From: CAG-533 sp964589375
Lineage (GTDB): Bacteria > Bacillota_I > Bacilli_A > RF39 > UBA660
Assembly (NCBI GenBank): GCA_964589375.1
Contig: CAZPSA010000007.1
Location: 1-35,159, forward strand
Direction of reading: 5' to 3'
DNA: 35,159 nt
The notes beneath the pieces were generated by a model. It ran no database searches. It had not been told where the DNA came from and saw only the letters and a list, made by a program, of their open reading frames with translations. The translations under genes and the position numbers were made by a program. Shown here piece after piece: positions 16,879 through 23,657 of the stretch (within the stretch, counting starts at the first letter, position 1; every line of letters starts with the position of its first letter).

Positions 16879-17247
16879 TTAATATATATTATTAATTAAA
16901 TTACCTACCTTTAAAACTCTTTGATTACGGTTTAAATCATATAAAAATACTGATTTATCCGGTTCAAAGAACTCTATTATAACATCTTTATTAATATATT
17001 TTAAATCATTTATATTTTTAGTTCCAACCATAATATATATTGCTTCAAAATCTTTATATTTATATCCAGCGGTAATTGCTTTCGCGATCGCGGCACTTTC
17101 GGCATAAATACTATCTCTAAATATGGCATTTTTTACTGTTACACCACCAAATGTAGTTTTATCTTTCATTAAAACAATGGCACTAAAGCACATATTATCG
17201 TATGGAGCATGGGCATTACTTAATAATCTTTCTAACTCATTTACCAT
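16879..17247 (-). CDS. Cytidine deaminase paralog lacking the zinc site
   Basis: A 122-residue homolog of the neighbouring cytidine deaminase, aligned throughout (AHAPYDNMCFSAIV against SYAPLSKFHTSCII). The catalytic C-A-E motif has become Y-A-E (Tyr48, Glu50) and the second motif PCxxC is replaced by NDLKYI, so no cysteine zinc ligand remains. It should not deaminate cytidine. The frame is intact, has a good ribosome site (TTGGAGA) and ends just before era, so it is expressed rather than decaying. Because cytidine deaminases are tetramers with shared active sites, a structural partner role with the active Cdd encoded 2 nt upstream is a reasonable inference. Confidence 0.8.
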   Translation of the reverse strand: MVNELERLLSNAHAPYDNMCFSAIVLMKDKTTFGGVTVKNAIFRDSIYAESAAIAKAITAGYKYKDFEAIYIMVGTKNINDLKYINKDVIIEFFEPDKSVFLYDLNRNQRVLKVGNLINNIY

Positions 17248-17248
17248 A

Positions 17249-17641
17249 TTAATTCTCCAATTCAAAAGGATAAGGACATAGTTCTTTAACTAAAAATTCC
17301 TTAAACTTACCTGTTTTATTATAACAAAAAACTTTAACATCTTCATTAAAAAATTCATAGAAAAGCTCACGGCAAAGAAAACACGGCATACAATAGTTTT
17401 TACCACTCCCCATTACATGAACTTCTTTAAAATCTTCTTTTTTATACCCTTCACTTATGGCCGATGAAAGCGCAACTTGTTCAGCGCACAATCCACTTTT
17501 CGCACTAGGATTTTCTACATTCACCCCTATAAATTCCTGACCATTATGACAAACAATTATACATGATGTATGAAATTTAGAAAGCGGGGCATAAGAATTT
17601 TTTAATAGCATCTTTAAATTTTCTTTCATTACTTCATTCAT
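17249..17641 (-). CDS. cdd: Cytidine deaminase
   Basis: Converts cytidine and deoxycytidine to uridine and deoxyuridine in pyrimidine salvage. The 130-residue product is of the small homotetrameric type. The zinc site is complete: Cys52 and the proton shuttle Glu54 in LCAEQVA, and Cys87 and Cys90 in MPCFLCRE (family PCGxCRQ). The C-terminus ends LCPYPFELEN, like the LLPYxF end of the family. GAAAGAGAG lies about 8 nt before the ATG. The gene order dgkA-cdd-era is that of Bacillus, with a degenerate paralog inserted before era. Confidence 0.95.
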   Translation of the reverse strand: MNEVMKENLKMLLKNSYAPLSKFHTSCIIVCHNGQEFIGVNVENPSAKSGLCAEQVALSSAISEGYKKEDFKEVHVMGSGKNYCMPCFLCRELFYEFFNEDVKVFCYNKTGKFKEFLVKELCPYPFELEN

Positions 17642-17664
17642 AATCTATACTCTCTTTCTAATTA

Positions 17665-18039
17665 TTAAAATATACTAATAAACTTAGGAACAAATATTAT
17701 CAAACCAATTATAGCCGCTGTTATACTTAAAATAAGAACCATCGCCGCCGCCGTATCTTTAGCAATCTTAGCTTGATCATCATATTTTTGGGTAACTAAA
17801 TCAACTAAATTTTCAATACTAGTATTAATAATTTCCGAAGCCATAACTAACCCAATTGCAAAAAACAATATTATCCATTCTAATTTAGATACCCTAAAAA
17901 TAAAACCACAAACAATAACTATACTTGCCACTAAAACATGAATTTTCATATTAGGTTCTTCCCTAAAAGTTGTAAAAAAACCCTTAATCGCATATGAAAA
18001 TGACTTTGCTAATCTCTTAATTGATAATGCCTTTTTCAT
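17665..18039 (-). CDS. dgkA: Diacylglycerol / undecaprenol kinase (DgkA family)
   Basis: A small integral membrane kinase; in Gram-positives this family phosphorylates undecaprenol for cell-wall lipid carrier recycling. The 124 residues give a cytoplasmic N-terminal amphipathic part (SFSYAIKGFFTTFREEPNMKIH, family signature around 15-33) and three membrane helices (about 32-52, 55-75, 97-120). The catalytic block MASEIINTSIENLVDLV lies at about 65-81. AAGGAG lies 7 nt before the ATG, inside ybeY, and the genes overlap by 23 nt, so they are translationally coupled. Confidence 0.94.
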   Translation of the reverse strand: MKKALSIKRLAKSFSYAIKGFFTTFREEPNMKIHVLVASIVIVCGFIFRVSKLEWIILFFAIGLVMASEIINTSIENLVDLVTQKYDDQAKIAKDTAAAMVLILSITAAIIGLIIFVPKFISIF

Positions 18040-18466
18040 TTAATATCTCCTTTTGTAAATCAAACATTTCCTTCTCTTCTTTTTCACCTAAAGTATGATC
18101 ATATCCAAGTAAATGTAATAATCCATGAACAGCTAAAAATGCTACTTCTCTTTTTTCACTATGACCATATTCCTTCGCTTGCTCCATCATTTTAGGAATA
18201 CTTATATAAACGTCCCCTAATACATTAATTGGTCCTGGTATCGAACCATTATCATTTAAAGCAAAACTTATAACATCAGTCGTTCGATCAATATTACGAT
18301 ACTCTCTATTTAAAATATGAACCTCTTCATCATCAGTTAAAATCACACTACATATAGTGTCTTTAACTTCAAGTTTATTTAAAGTATAAGTTAAAACATC
18401 AAGCAAAAAATCCATATTCTTATCTTTAAAATAATTATACTTATCAATTATTTCAATATCATTCAT
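18017..18466 (-). CDS. ybeY: Endoribonuclease YbeY
   Basis: A metal-dependent RNase involved in 16S rRNA 3' maturation and ribosome quality control. The 149-residue length is typical. The zinc-binding motif HGLLHLLGYDH gives His114, His118 and His124; upstream the family block RxxDRTTDVISFAL is at about 57-70. It starts within the vanZ stop as ATGA and its end overlaps dgkA. In Bacillus it follows phoH and pgpH; both are missing here and a VanZ-family gene occupies the slot. Confidence 0.95.
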   Translation of the reverse strand: MNDIEIIDKYNYFKDKNMDFLLDVLTYTLNKLEVKDTICSVILTDDEEVHILNREYRNIDRTTDVISFALNDNGSIPGPINVLGDVYISIPKMMEQAKEYGHSEKREVAFLAVHGLLHLLGYDHTLGEKEEKEMFDLQKEILNEKGIIN

Positions 18467-19074
18467 AACACCACTCCATATAAATTAAGAATTATTAAAG
18501 CTAAAATTATTATAACAACTATACAAATAAAATTAAGAAGAAGATTATTTCTAAATTTATCATTATATTTAGCAAATATTTTATTCGATACCTTATAAAA
18601 TATATATCCAGTTAATCCCCCAATCACATTTAAAATTATATCATCAATATCAAAGCTCCGACCTATTCCCATCTGAATAAGTTCAATTGATAAACTAATA
18701 ATAAATGTTACAATAAAACTTAGATATACCTTATTTAATTTACAATAATAACTTACAAAATAACCAAAAGGAACAAATAAAACAATATTTCCAATTACAT
18801 TCCGGTAAAATAGTTTACTAGTAAATGAATACCTAAGCATTTCCTTAAAAGGAATAAAATTATTACTATATGATTCAAAATCAGTCGTTGTAACTAATTC
18901 AAAAAGAAGCATAACATAAATTATAAAAGATAGACTAATAAGTTCTTTAGAAATATTTATTTTTTTATGATTATTAATTAAGTAAGTCAATCTTATTGTT
19001 ATTAAAACGACACTTATTAAAGTTAGCATTGGCCACAAATTTACAATCACATTAATCGCTAATCTTGGAATCAC
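18463..19074 (-). CDS. VanZ-family membrane protein
   Basis: An integral membrane protein of about 203 residues. It has five predicted membrane segments and the VanZ core: NIVLFVPFGYFVS, then a segment with SLSIELIQMGIGRSFDIDDIILNVIGGLTGY (key residues E, Q, R, D, D, N, G). VanZ confers low-level teicoplanin resistance in enterococci; most homologs are uncharacterised and may act on cell-surface precursors. The start is unusual: AGGAGG directly abuts the GTG at 19083, which leaves no room, so the GTG nine bases further in (19074) is more likely. The stop overlaps the ybeY start by 4 nt. Confidence 0.85.
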   Translation of the reverse strand: MIPRLAINVIVNLWPMLTLISVVLITIRLTYLINNHKKINISKELISLSFIIYVMLLFELVTTTDFESYSNNFIPFKEMLRYSFTSKLFYRNVIGNIVLFVPFGYFVSYYCKLNKVYLSFIVTFIISLSIELIQMGIGRSFDIDDIILNVIGGLTGYIFYKVSNKIFAKYNDKFRNNLLLNFICIVVIIILALIILNLYGVVL

Positions 19075-19151
19075 ATTACTCACCCTCCTAAATATTTTAC
19101 CATAAGTTTATCTAAAATTTATCTTTTTATTTAAGATTGCCCTAATTTTCC

Positions 19152-19176
19152 TAAAATAAAAGAGGTTAATAACCCC
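19152..19176 (-). terminator. Terminator after yqfD
   Basis: Minus strand GGGGTT, loop ATT, AACCTC, then TTTTATTTT (six pairs, one G-T). Only a few bases after the yqfD stop. Short stem, so possibly leaky into vanZ-ybeY. Confidence 0.55.
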
Positions 19177-19179
19177 ATT

Positions 19180-20301
19180 TTAAGTAACATTATAATACTC
19201 ATACTTACTTATAACTTCATTAACAACAATAAAGTATTTAAAATAACCATATTCCTCATCTATACTCTGCTCTAAAACCTTAACCTTTTCAATTGTCCCC
19301 TCATTTTTAAGTTTTTCTTTAAATTCATTTTTTACTTTTGTTAAAGCTGCTTCATATAATTCATCTTTAGTCAAAGTTTTATTTATAGTCTGATATTCAA
19401 CCTCTTCATAAATCTTAATTTTTAAGCCTAATATTTTAATTTCTTTGATATTTTTCTGTTTAAATTCTTTATATTTATTTTTTAAAAGTATCTTATTATT
19501 AATATTTAAATTATACCTTTTACGGCCAGTTTCCTTGGTTATTTCTTGTTTTAAGGGATACGCAATGGAAGCATTATACCAAACATTACCATAAACTGTC
19601 CCAGTCGCTAAAGTATTGCCTTTTATCTCATCATAAAGAGTTATTATTCCACTTATTAAAATATCCCCTTTTTTGACATATTCCCCACTTCTAACTAAAA
19701 CTTCCCCTTTAGTACTTAATACTTTAGTTACCTCAGCATCACTTTTAGCAACAACATGGCGGTTACCTTCCTCATTAATAGGTTCTTTAATTATTCTTTC
19801 TTCCACTCTTACAATGTATTTCATACCTTCTTTAGTAATGCTAATCCATTCTAACGTACTAGGATTATCTTTTAGAATTTCTTCTTTTATTTTTTCTAAT
19901 TCATCAAAAGAAAACGCCAAAGAATATTTTTTTATATTATGAGCTTTTAACTCTTTATTAACTAAATTATAAATATTTTTATTTTCATGAATTATTTTTA
20001 TATCTACAATATAACTTGTAATTATATCCATTAATATAAAGCAAAAAAGAAACGTAAGATAAAAATAAATATTTTTCTTAATATGATTTTTTATTCCTAA
20101 TAAACCTTCTAAACTTTCAATAGTTATATCGCAATAGTAATTTAACTTTTTTATTTTTTTATAATCACTAGCTTTTATTGTAATTATAGCTATATTATCA
20201 TCAATATATTTTATATCATATAAATCAAGATTATTTTTAATACATTTATCAAAAAAACGAGTTAACTCATTTTTAACTTTAATTTTAATCTTACTACTCA
20301 T
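19180..20301 (-). CDS. yqfD: Sporulation protein YqfD (SpoIV-type membrane protein)
   Basis: A 373-residue YqfD-family protein, known in Bacillus and Clostridium as required for efficient sporulation in the mother cell. It has a short cytoplasmic N-terminal domain with LDLYDIKY (about 20-30), one membrane segment (about 75-95, YFYLTFLFCFILMDIITSYIV region) and a large extracytoplasmic part. That part includes the family block VVAKSDAEVTKVLSTKGEVLV and VKKGDILISGII (about 185-225), similar to a biotinyl-lipoyl-like hairpin. It overlaps yqfC by 8 nt, and the yqfC-yqfD pair matches Bacillus. The presence of both is good evidence that the organism forms endospores. Confidence 0.9.
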   Translation of the reverse strand: MSSKIKIKVKNELTRFFDKCIKNNLDLYDIKYIDDNIAIITIKASDYKKIKKLNYYCDITIESLEGLLGIKNHIKKNIYFYLTFLFCFILMDIITSYIVDIKIIHENKNIYNLVNKELKAHNIKKYSLAFSFDELEKIKEEILKDNPSTLEWISITKEGMKYIVRVEERIIKEPINEEGNRHVVAKSDAEVTKVLSTKGEVLVRSGEYVKKGDILISGIITLYDEIKGNTLATGTVYGNVWYNASIAYPLKQEITKETGRKRYNLNINNKILLKNKYKEFKQKNIKEIKILGLKIKIYEEVEYQTINKTLTKDELYEAALTKVKNEFKEKLKNEGTIEKVKVLEQSIDEEYGYFKYFIVVNEVISKYEYYNVT

Positions 20302-20527
20302 ATGTTACTCCCGTAATAAGTCCTTCAATAAGTAGTTCCTTATTTTCCATTTTTTTAATATTCATTTTAGTCCCTCTTATTTTAAGATTATGATTTTTAA
20401 CTTTTATCATAATAAGATCATTATTAAAATTTAAGATTTCAATATAGTTATAAATATACACTGAATTATTATATAAACAAATATAGTATTCTTGATTTCT
20501 AAGGGTATTATTGATTATATCAAGCAT
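20294..20527 (-). CDS. yqfC: Sporulation protein YqfC
   Basis: A 77-residue YqfC-family protein: alternating short beta strands (YYICLYNNSVYIYNYIEI) and the family end NHNLKIRGTKMNIKKMENKELLIEG. Typical length is 90-95, so this copy is slightly short at the N-terminus. It precedes yqfD with an 8-nt overlap, as in Bacillus. GGTGAAG lies about 7 nt before the ATG. CATATAAT on the minus strand at 20545-20552 resembles a sigma-E -10 (CATACAAT), in keeping with mother-cell control, but no clear -35 could be placed. Confidence 0.82.
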   Translation of the reverse strand: MLDIINNTLRNQEYYICLYNNSVYIYNYIEILNFNNDLIMIKVKNHNLKIRGTKMNIKKMENKELLIEGLITGVTYE

Positions 20528-20557
20528 TGTAGCTTCACCATTTAATTATATGATTAT

Positions 20558-20587
20558 TTAAAAAAAATACGCCTATTTTGACGTATT
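20558..20587 (-). terminator. Terminator of the glycine-rich protein gene
   Basis: Minus strand AATACG, 10-nt loop, CGTATT, then eight T. The upstream arm includes the stop codon of the gene. Confidence 0.7.
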
Positions 20588-22247
20588 ATAAGCGCACATC
20601 ACGAATTACAACAACTCCAGAGCCGCCGGCTCCCCCTATATTTCCCTCTGCGCAGCGACTGCCGCCTCCGCCACCACCTGTGTTTGGTGTTGCTGCATAT
20701 CCATCACCATGGCCTCCGCCTCCGGCACCACCGGCTCCTCCATTGCAACCGCCGCCGCCTCCGCCAGCATAAGCAAATTCATCACCTCTCGTACAGCCTG
20801 ATAGAGTTCCTTCGCCAAATTCACAAGTGGTTGTACCCTGGCCAGCACCACCTTTTCTTGTATACCAGCCAGAACCATCTCCGCCAGCATTACCGTAAGA
20901 ACCGCCTATACTTCCCGTGGAATTATTATGCGACCAACCGCCGCCACCAGAACCACCAACTCCGCCGGTCCCACTATAAGAACCGCCAGCACCGCCGCCA
21001 CCAATGTTATAACCAAAGGCAGCGGTGGTTCCACCAGCAACTGTTGCTGTTCCCCCAGCGCCAATAACAATTTGATAAGTACCATTTTTATTATCTAAGC
21101 GGATGTTTTTTTGCGTTAAGGTGTAGCCCCCGCCACCACCTGAACCACCATAATGGTTTTGATCTCTATTATAATCACCACTACCATTACCTCCGCCTCC
21201 GCCGCCACCAACTAAGAAGGCATCTATATAAATCATTCCATTTACAGAAAGATTTCCACTCGATAGTAACTTCATTCTCCAAGTATGCGTTCCATCGGTA
21301 TTTGCTGTATCTTGAATTACTGAACAATTGCCACTATAACTAATTACCGGATTACTTGGTTTAGAACCCGCAGCTAAATTTGCGCAATCATATCTATTAC
21401 TTAATACTTCATATGTTACTTTTAATACTTCGGTAAAATCTACCCTACAAGTAGTTAAACTTCGATTTAAGCCAAAAACATCTACTTCCCAGCCTTTAGA
21501 GGCACTATAAGTAAACACTCCTCTTGCATTTGACACAGTTCCATCCTTATATGAACAAGTGATGCCTGTTTCATAGTTTGGCTCCGTGGGAAAAGCATCT
21601 ACTTCAACGCCATTTACATATCCTATTATTGAAATAAAACCTTCTAAACCTAAAGGGGAAAAATCATTAGTTATTTGATTTGTTAAAGCCAGCGTATTAT
21701 GAGAATACCCAACATTTAATCCAACTTGAATATAATAATCATTACTTGTTTGATTATCGGTTACTAGGTATATATACTTTGACTTATTTGCTTTTAACTC
21801 TCCACTTACATATGGTGTATCTATATGATAGGCCACTTGAACATCATCAGGTGTATCAATAAAACTAGTACAATTTACATCTGCACATACTTTATATACA
21901 ATCTCATATTTAGTATCTATATCATTTAATGAATTTAAAATAATATTAAATTGCTCAGTTTTTCCCGATTTAGTTAAAATTATTCGATCGCCAACTATCG
22001 TATTTGATGGAATTTTAGTTCCCACACTCTCATCTAGCTCTACCTCATTTATCACCATCCGATATTTTAAATCACCAACAATTACATTAGCGCCGCCACT
22101 ACTAAAATTACTACTTAAAAAACTAAATGTTACATTTAAAACTAAACAAAATAAAGCTAAAACACTAACTAGTGATAAATACAGTAGTCTTTTATTTTTC
22201 CTAATTTTTTCTAAAAATACTTTTAATTTATCTTTTACATAATTCAT
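20586..22247 (-). CDS. Membrane-anchored or secreted protein with glycine-rich C-terminal domain
   Basis: The 553-residue product has a basic N-terminus and one hydrophobic segment (about 20-42), then roughly 290 residues of beta-rich extracellular sequence with paired cysteines. The last 200 residues are a glycine-rich domain from FLVGGGGGGG (about 345) to GGAGGSGVVVIRDVRL at the end. This end pattern is that of the glycine-rich domains found on phage tail fibres and bacterial surface proteins. Six cysteines fall within or near this domain. Local GC is far higher than around it, which glycine codons explain in large part. AGGTGAG lies 5 nt before the chosen ATG. Surface adhesion or spore/biofilm coating are guesses. 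A LexA-like box lies just upstream of its probable promoter. Confidence 0.8.
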   Translation of the reverse strand: MNYVKDKLKVFLEKIRKNKRLLYLSLVSVLALFCLVLNVTFSFLSSNFSSGGANVIVGDLKYRMVINEVELDESVGTKIPSNTIVGDRIILTKSGKTEQFNIILNSLNDIDTKYEIVYKVCADVNCTSFIDTPDDVQVAYHIDTPYVSGELKANKSKYIYLVTDNQTSNDYYIQVGLNVGYSHNTLALTNQITNDFSPLGLEGFISIIGYVNGVEVDAFPTEPNYETGITCSYKDGTVSNARGVFTYSASKGWEVDVFGLNRSLTTCRVDFTEVLKVTYEVLSNRYDCANLAAGSKPSNPVISYSGNCSVIQDTANTDGTHTWRMKLLSSGNLSVNGMIYIDAFLVGGGGGGGNGSGDYNRDQNHYGGSGGGGGYTLTQKNIRLDNKNGTYQIVIGAGGTATVAGGTTAAFGYNIGGGGAGGSYSGTGGVGGSGGGGWSHNNSTGSIGGSYGNAGGDGSGWYTRKGGAGQGTTTCEFGEGTLSGCTRGDEFAYAGGGGGGCNGGAGGAGGGGHGDGYAATPNTGGGGGGSRCAEGNIGGAGGSGVVVIRDVRL

Positions 22248-22276
22248 AGAACTCACCTATATTTTCTATCTTCATG

Positions 22277-22306
22277 TCTATAGTAGCATAAATTACCCCC
22301 CTGCAA
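22277..22306 (-). promoter_or_regulatory. Probable promoter of the glycine-rich protein gene
   Basis: Minus strand TTGCAG (22306-22301), an 18-nt spacer starting with a G run, and TATAGA (22282-22277), 30 nt before the start codon. Each hexamer matches consensus at four positions. Its -35 is 1 nt from the LexA-like box. Confidence 0.4.
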
Positions 22307-22307
22307 G

Positions 22308-22321
22308 CGAACATGAGTTCG
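22308..22321. promoter_or_regulatory. LexA-type SOS box between divergent promoters
   Basis: CGAACATGAGTTCG is a near-perfect palindrome matching the Gram-positive LexA core GAAC-N4-GTTC, with flanking C and G. Flanking bases extend the symmetry to 22304-22327 with a 2-nt bulge. It lies between the -35 of the glycine-rich gene (22301-22306, minus) and the -35 of the plus-strand RNA (22325-22330), so a bound repressor could block both. LexA is the best-known protein for this pattern; another dimeric repressor is possible. Confidence 0.5.
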
Positions 22322-22324
22322 CGC

Positions 22325-22353
22325 TTGAAAATATAGCTTTTCTATGTTATGAT
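22325..22353 (+). promoter_or_regulatory. Promoter of the plus-strand RNA
   Basis: TTGAAA (22325-22330), exactly 17 nt, TATGAT (22348-22353). Expected transcription start near 22360. No downstream open reading frame of useful length exists before the terminator. Confidence 0.75.
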
Positions 22354-22374
22354 GTATTTGTCAAGGAAACTTGA

Positions 22375-22418
22375 ATAAAATAAAAAAGGGAATACTTAAC
22401 ATGCACCGTTGAGTACTC
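22375..22418 (-). terminator. Terminator of the 26-aa peptide transcript
   Basis: Read on the minus strand, the stem GAGTACTCAAC ... GTTAAGTATTC is followed by CCC and TTTTTTATTTTATT. The same hairpin is internal to the plus-strand RNA. It places the end of the peptide mRNA about 100 nt inside the RNA gene. Confidence 0.65.
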
Positions 22419-22434
22419 GCCGTTTAATATTGGT

Positions 22435-22476
22435 AAGCACTTCAATCTATGCTTTATTAGATTGAGTGCTTTTTTA
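22435..22476 (+). terminator. Terminator of the plus-strand RNA
   Basis: AAGCACT, bulged T, CAATCTA (22435-22449), 8-nt loop, TAGATTG-AGTGCTT (22458-22471), then T5. Fourteen base pairs. On the minus strand no T run follows, so it is one-directional. Confidence 0.85.
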
Positions 22477-22488
22477 TTAAAACCTTAA

Positions 22489-22569
22489 TTATAATTTAAT
22501 TAATAATAAGGTGATTAGTAAAAAGATAATTAAGATAAGAGCTAAAATCAAAAGATCTTTCTTATACAT
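22489..22569 (-). CDS. Hydrophobic 26-aa peptide, candidate type I toxin
   Basis: A 26-codon gene. The peptide starts MYKKD, and the next 19 residues (6-24) are all Leu, Ile, Ala, Phe or Thr; it ends KL. This is a single membrane helix with a short charged head, the form of type I toxins such as Fst, BsrG and TxpA, although I see no specific sequence match. GAAAGGGGTG lies about 8 nt before the ATG and a near-consensus promoter (22640-22668) gives a 5' leader of about 60 nt. A CGCCC in the leader could pair with the ribosome site. The mRNA runs on past the stop and overlaps the convergent RNA. Toxicity is inferred from architecture, not shown. Confidence 0.6.
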   Translation of the reverse strand: MYKKDLLILALILIIFLLITLLLIKL

Positions 22570-22639
22570 TATTTATCACACCCCTTTCATCTACGTGAAT
22601 TGGGCGAGCGCTCAAACTGTTAAGTTTTCCCTAAGGAAT

Positions 22640-22668
22640 AATATATTATATAATTTAAACCAAGTCAA
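22640..22668 (-). promoter_or_regulatory. Promoter of the 26-aa peptide gene
   Basis: Minus strand TTGACT (22668-22663), 17 nt, TATATT (22645-22640). It starts 2 nt after the dnaI terminator, so the peptide gene is an independent transcript starting near 22632. Confidence 0.75.
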
Positions 22669-22669
22669 G

Positions 22670-22698
22670 AAAAAAATGCGTACATATTTTCGCATTTT
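22670..22698 (-). terminator. Terminator of the dnaB-dnaI operon
   Basis: Minus strand AAAATGCG, 10-nt loop, CGCATTTT, then further T. Eight-bp stem, about 40 nt after the dnaI stop. Confidence 0.8.
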
Positions 22699-22740
22699 TA
22701 TAATTTTAAGAAAAGAAAAAAATATTACATCTTTCTCCTC

Positions 22741-23646
22741 TTACTTTCTTCTATTTTCCCCAAATAATTCCATATACTCAGATAGCTGCTTAATTCGTTC
22801 CATTATTCTTCTTGCTTTAATCTTTTCTTCCGCATTATCCTTAATTACCAAATGACTTTCTAAATCTTCTAAACTTAAATTAGATGTAAAAAATGTCGCT
22901 AGTTTATTATCCATTCGATATTGTAAAATTGTCCCTAAAATTTCATCTCTATTCCAAGAAGTAACACTTTCAGCCCCAATATCATCAAGAAGCAACAAAT
23001 CACACTTTTTAATTTCCGCCATTCGATCATAAAAATCTTCTCCCGAAGAAAATGATTCTTTAATGCTCCTTATCAATTCCGGATAATAAATAATTACAAC
23101 TGAATAATTAAGTTTAGAAAGCTCATTTAAAAGCGCACTTATCAAATAAGTTTTACCACTACCAAAATTACCATATAAATAAAGTCCTTTTAATTTTTCC
23201 CCTTTTTGATAACTATCATAAAACTTCTTAAGCCACTTAATAATCTTAGCTCGTTTAGTTTCAACCTCTATATTACTCATTTTAGCTTTTTTTATATCAT
23301 AAGGCATCTCAAAAAAACTAGAATTTATCTCAGCTTTTTCCTCCAAGTCTTTCTTCTTATATTTACAAGCAACATAATTAAACTCCAAAGAACCATCACT
23401 CATCACCTTAGGATAATAAACCATTCCAGTTACCCTATTTTGACACGCTAATAAACTCTTGCATTTAGCACATTTACCCAGCTCACTTACACATCTTTCT
23501 AGCTTAGATGTATATTTAATCGCGATTTCTTCTTTTATTTTTAAAGTATTAATAAGCTTTTTAAAATTATCATCTTTAACCGCTACCGCATAATCACTTT
23601 TTAGACTAAATAATAAATCTCTTTTACTTTTAGTATTTTTCATCAT
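22741..23646 (-). CDS. dnaI: Primosomal protein / helicase loader DnaI
   Basis: This AAA+ ATPase loads the replicative helicase DnaC onto DNA at oriC and restart sites in Firmicutes. The roughly 301-residue product has an N-terminal helicase-binding region with a zinc-type cysteine set (CVSELGKCAKCKSLLAC, about 52-68, plus a Cys near 94) and a C-terminal AAA+ domain with Walker A YGNFGSGKT (about 158-166), Walker B LLLLDDIGAES and sensor FFTSNLS. The frame opens at a GTG overlapping the dnaB stop; AGGTGA places the start at one of two adjacent ATGs (23646 or 23643). It follows dnaB directly, as in Bacillus. Confidence 0.94.
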   Translation of the reverse strand: MMKNTKSKRDLLFSLKSDYAVAVKDDNFKKLINTLKIKEEIAIKYTSKLERCVSELGKCAKCKSLLACQNRVTGMVYYPKVMSDGSLEFNYVACKYKKKDLEEKAEINSSFFEMPYDIKKAKMSNIEVETKRAKIIKWLKKFYDSYQKGEKLKGLYLYGNFGSGKTYLISALLNELSKLNYSVVIIYYPELIRSIKESFSSGEDFYDRMAEIKKCDLLLLDDIGAESVTSWNRDEILGTILQYRMDNKLATFFTSNLSLEDLESHLVIKDNAEEKIKARRIMERIKQLSEYMELFGENRRK

Positions 23647-23657
23647 TTCCAATTTAA

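Larger units (their letters stand above)
22360..22476 (+). ncRNA. Structured non-coding RNA of about 117 nt; candidate antitoxin RNA
   Basis: Bounded by a good promoter and a strong terminator and lacking a usable reading frame. The first transcribed bases form TCAAG-GAAA-CTTGA, a 5-bp stem capped by a GNRA tetraloop (22361-22374). After an A-rich linker comes a second stem, GAATACTTAAC (22390-22400) with GTTGAGTACTC (22408-22418), 11 positions with one mismatch and one G-U. The third stem is the terminator (22435-22471). It does not look like SRP RNA, 6S RNA, tmRNA or RNase P RNA. It is complementary to the 3' part of the transcript of the 26-residue peptide gene that faces it, as in bsrG/SR4 and txpA/RatA of Bacillus. 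Antitoxin function is an inference. Confidence 0.65.

Noticed and set aside
20578..21067. Plus-strand open frames rich in Pro and His opposite the glycine-rich gene
   Set aside because: They are mirror images of Gly codons (GGN read as CCN), have no ribosome site, and the minus-strand frame continues from a real start and membrane helix.
22360..22476. Known housekeeping RNA (SRP RNA, 6S RNA, tmRNA, RNase P) for the plus-strand transcript
   Set aside because: None of their signature sequences or lengths fit; the structure is three simple stems ending in a terminator.
22511..22855. 114-codon plus-strand frame
   Set aside because: Starts at a GTG without a ribosome site, runs through the peptide gene, its promoter and the dnaI terminator, and overlaps the end of dnaI on the other strand.
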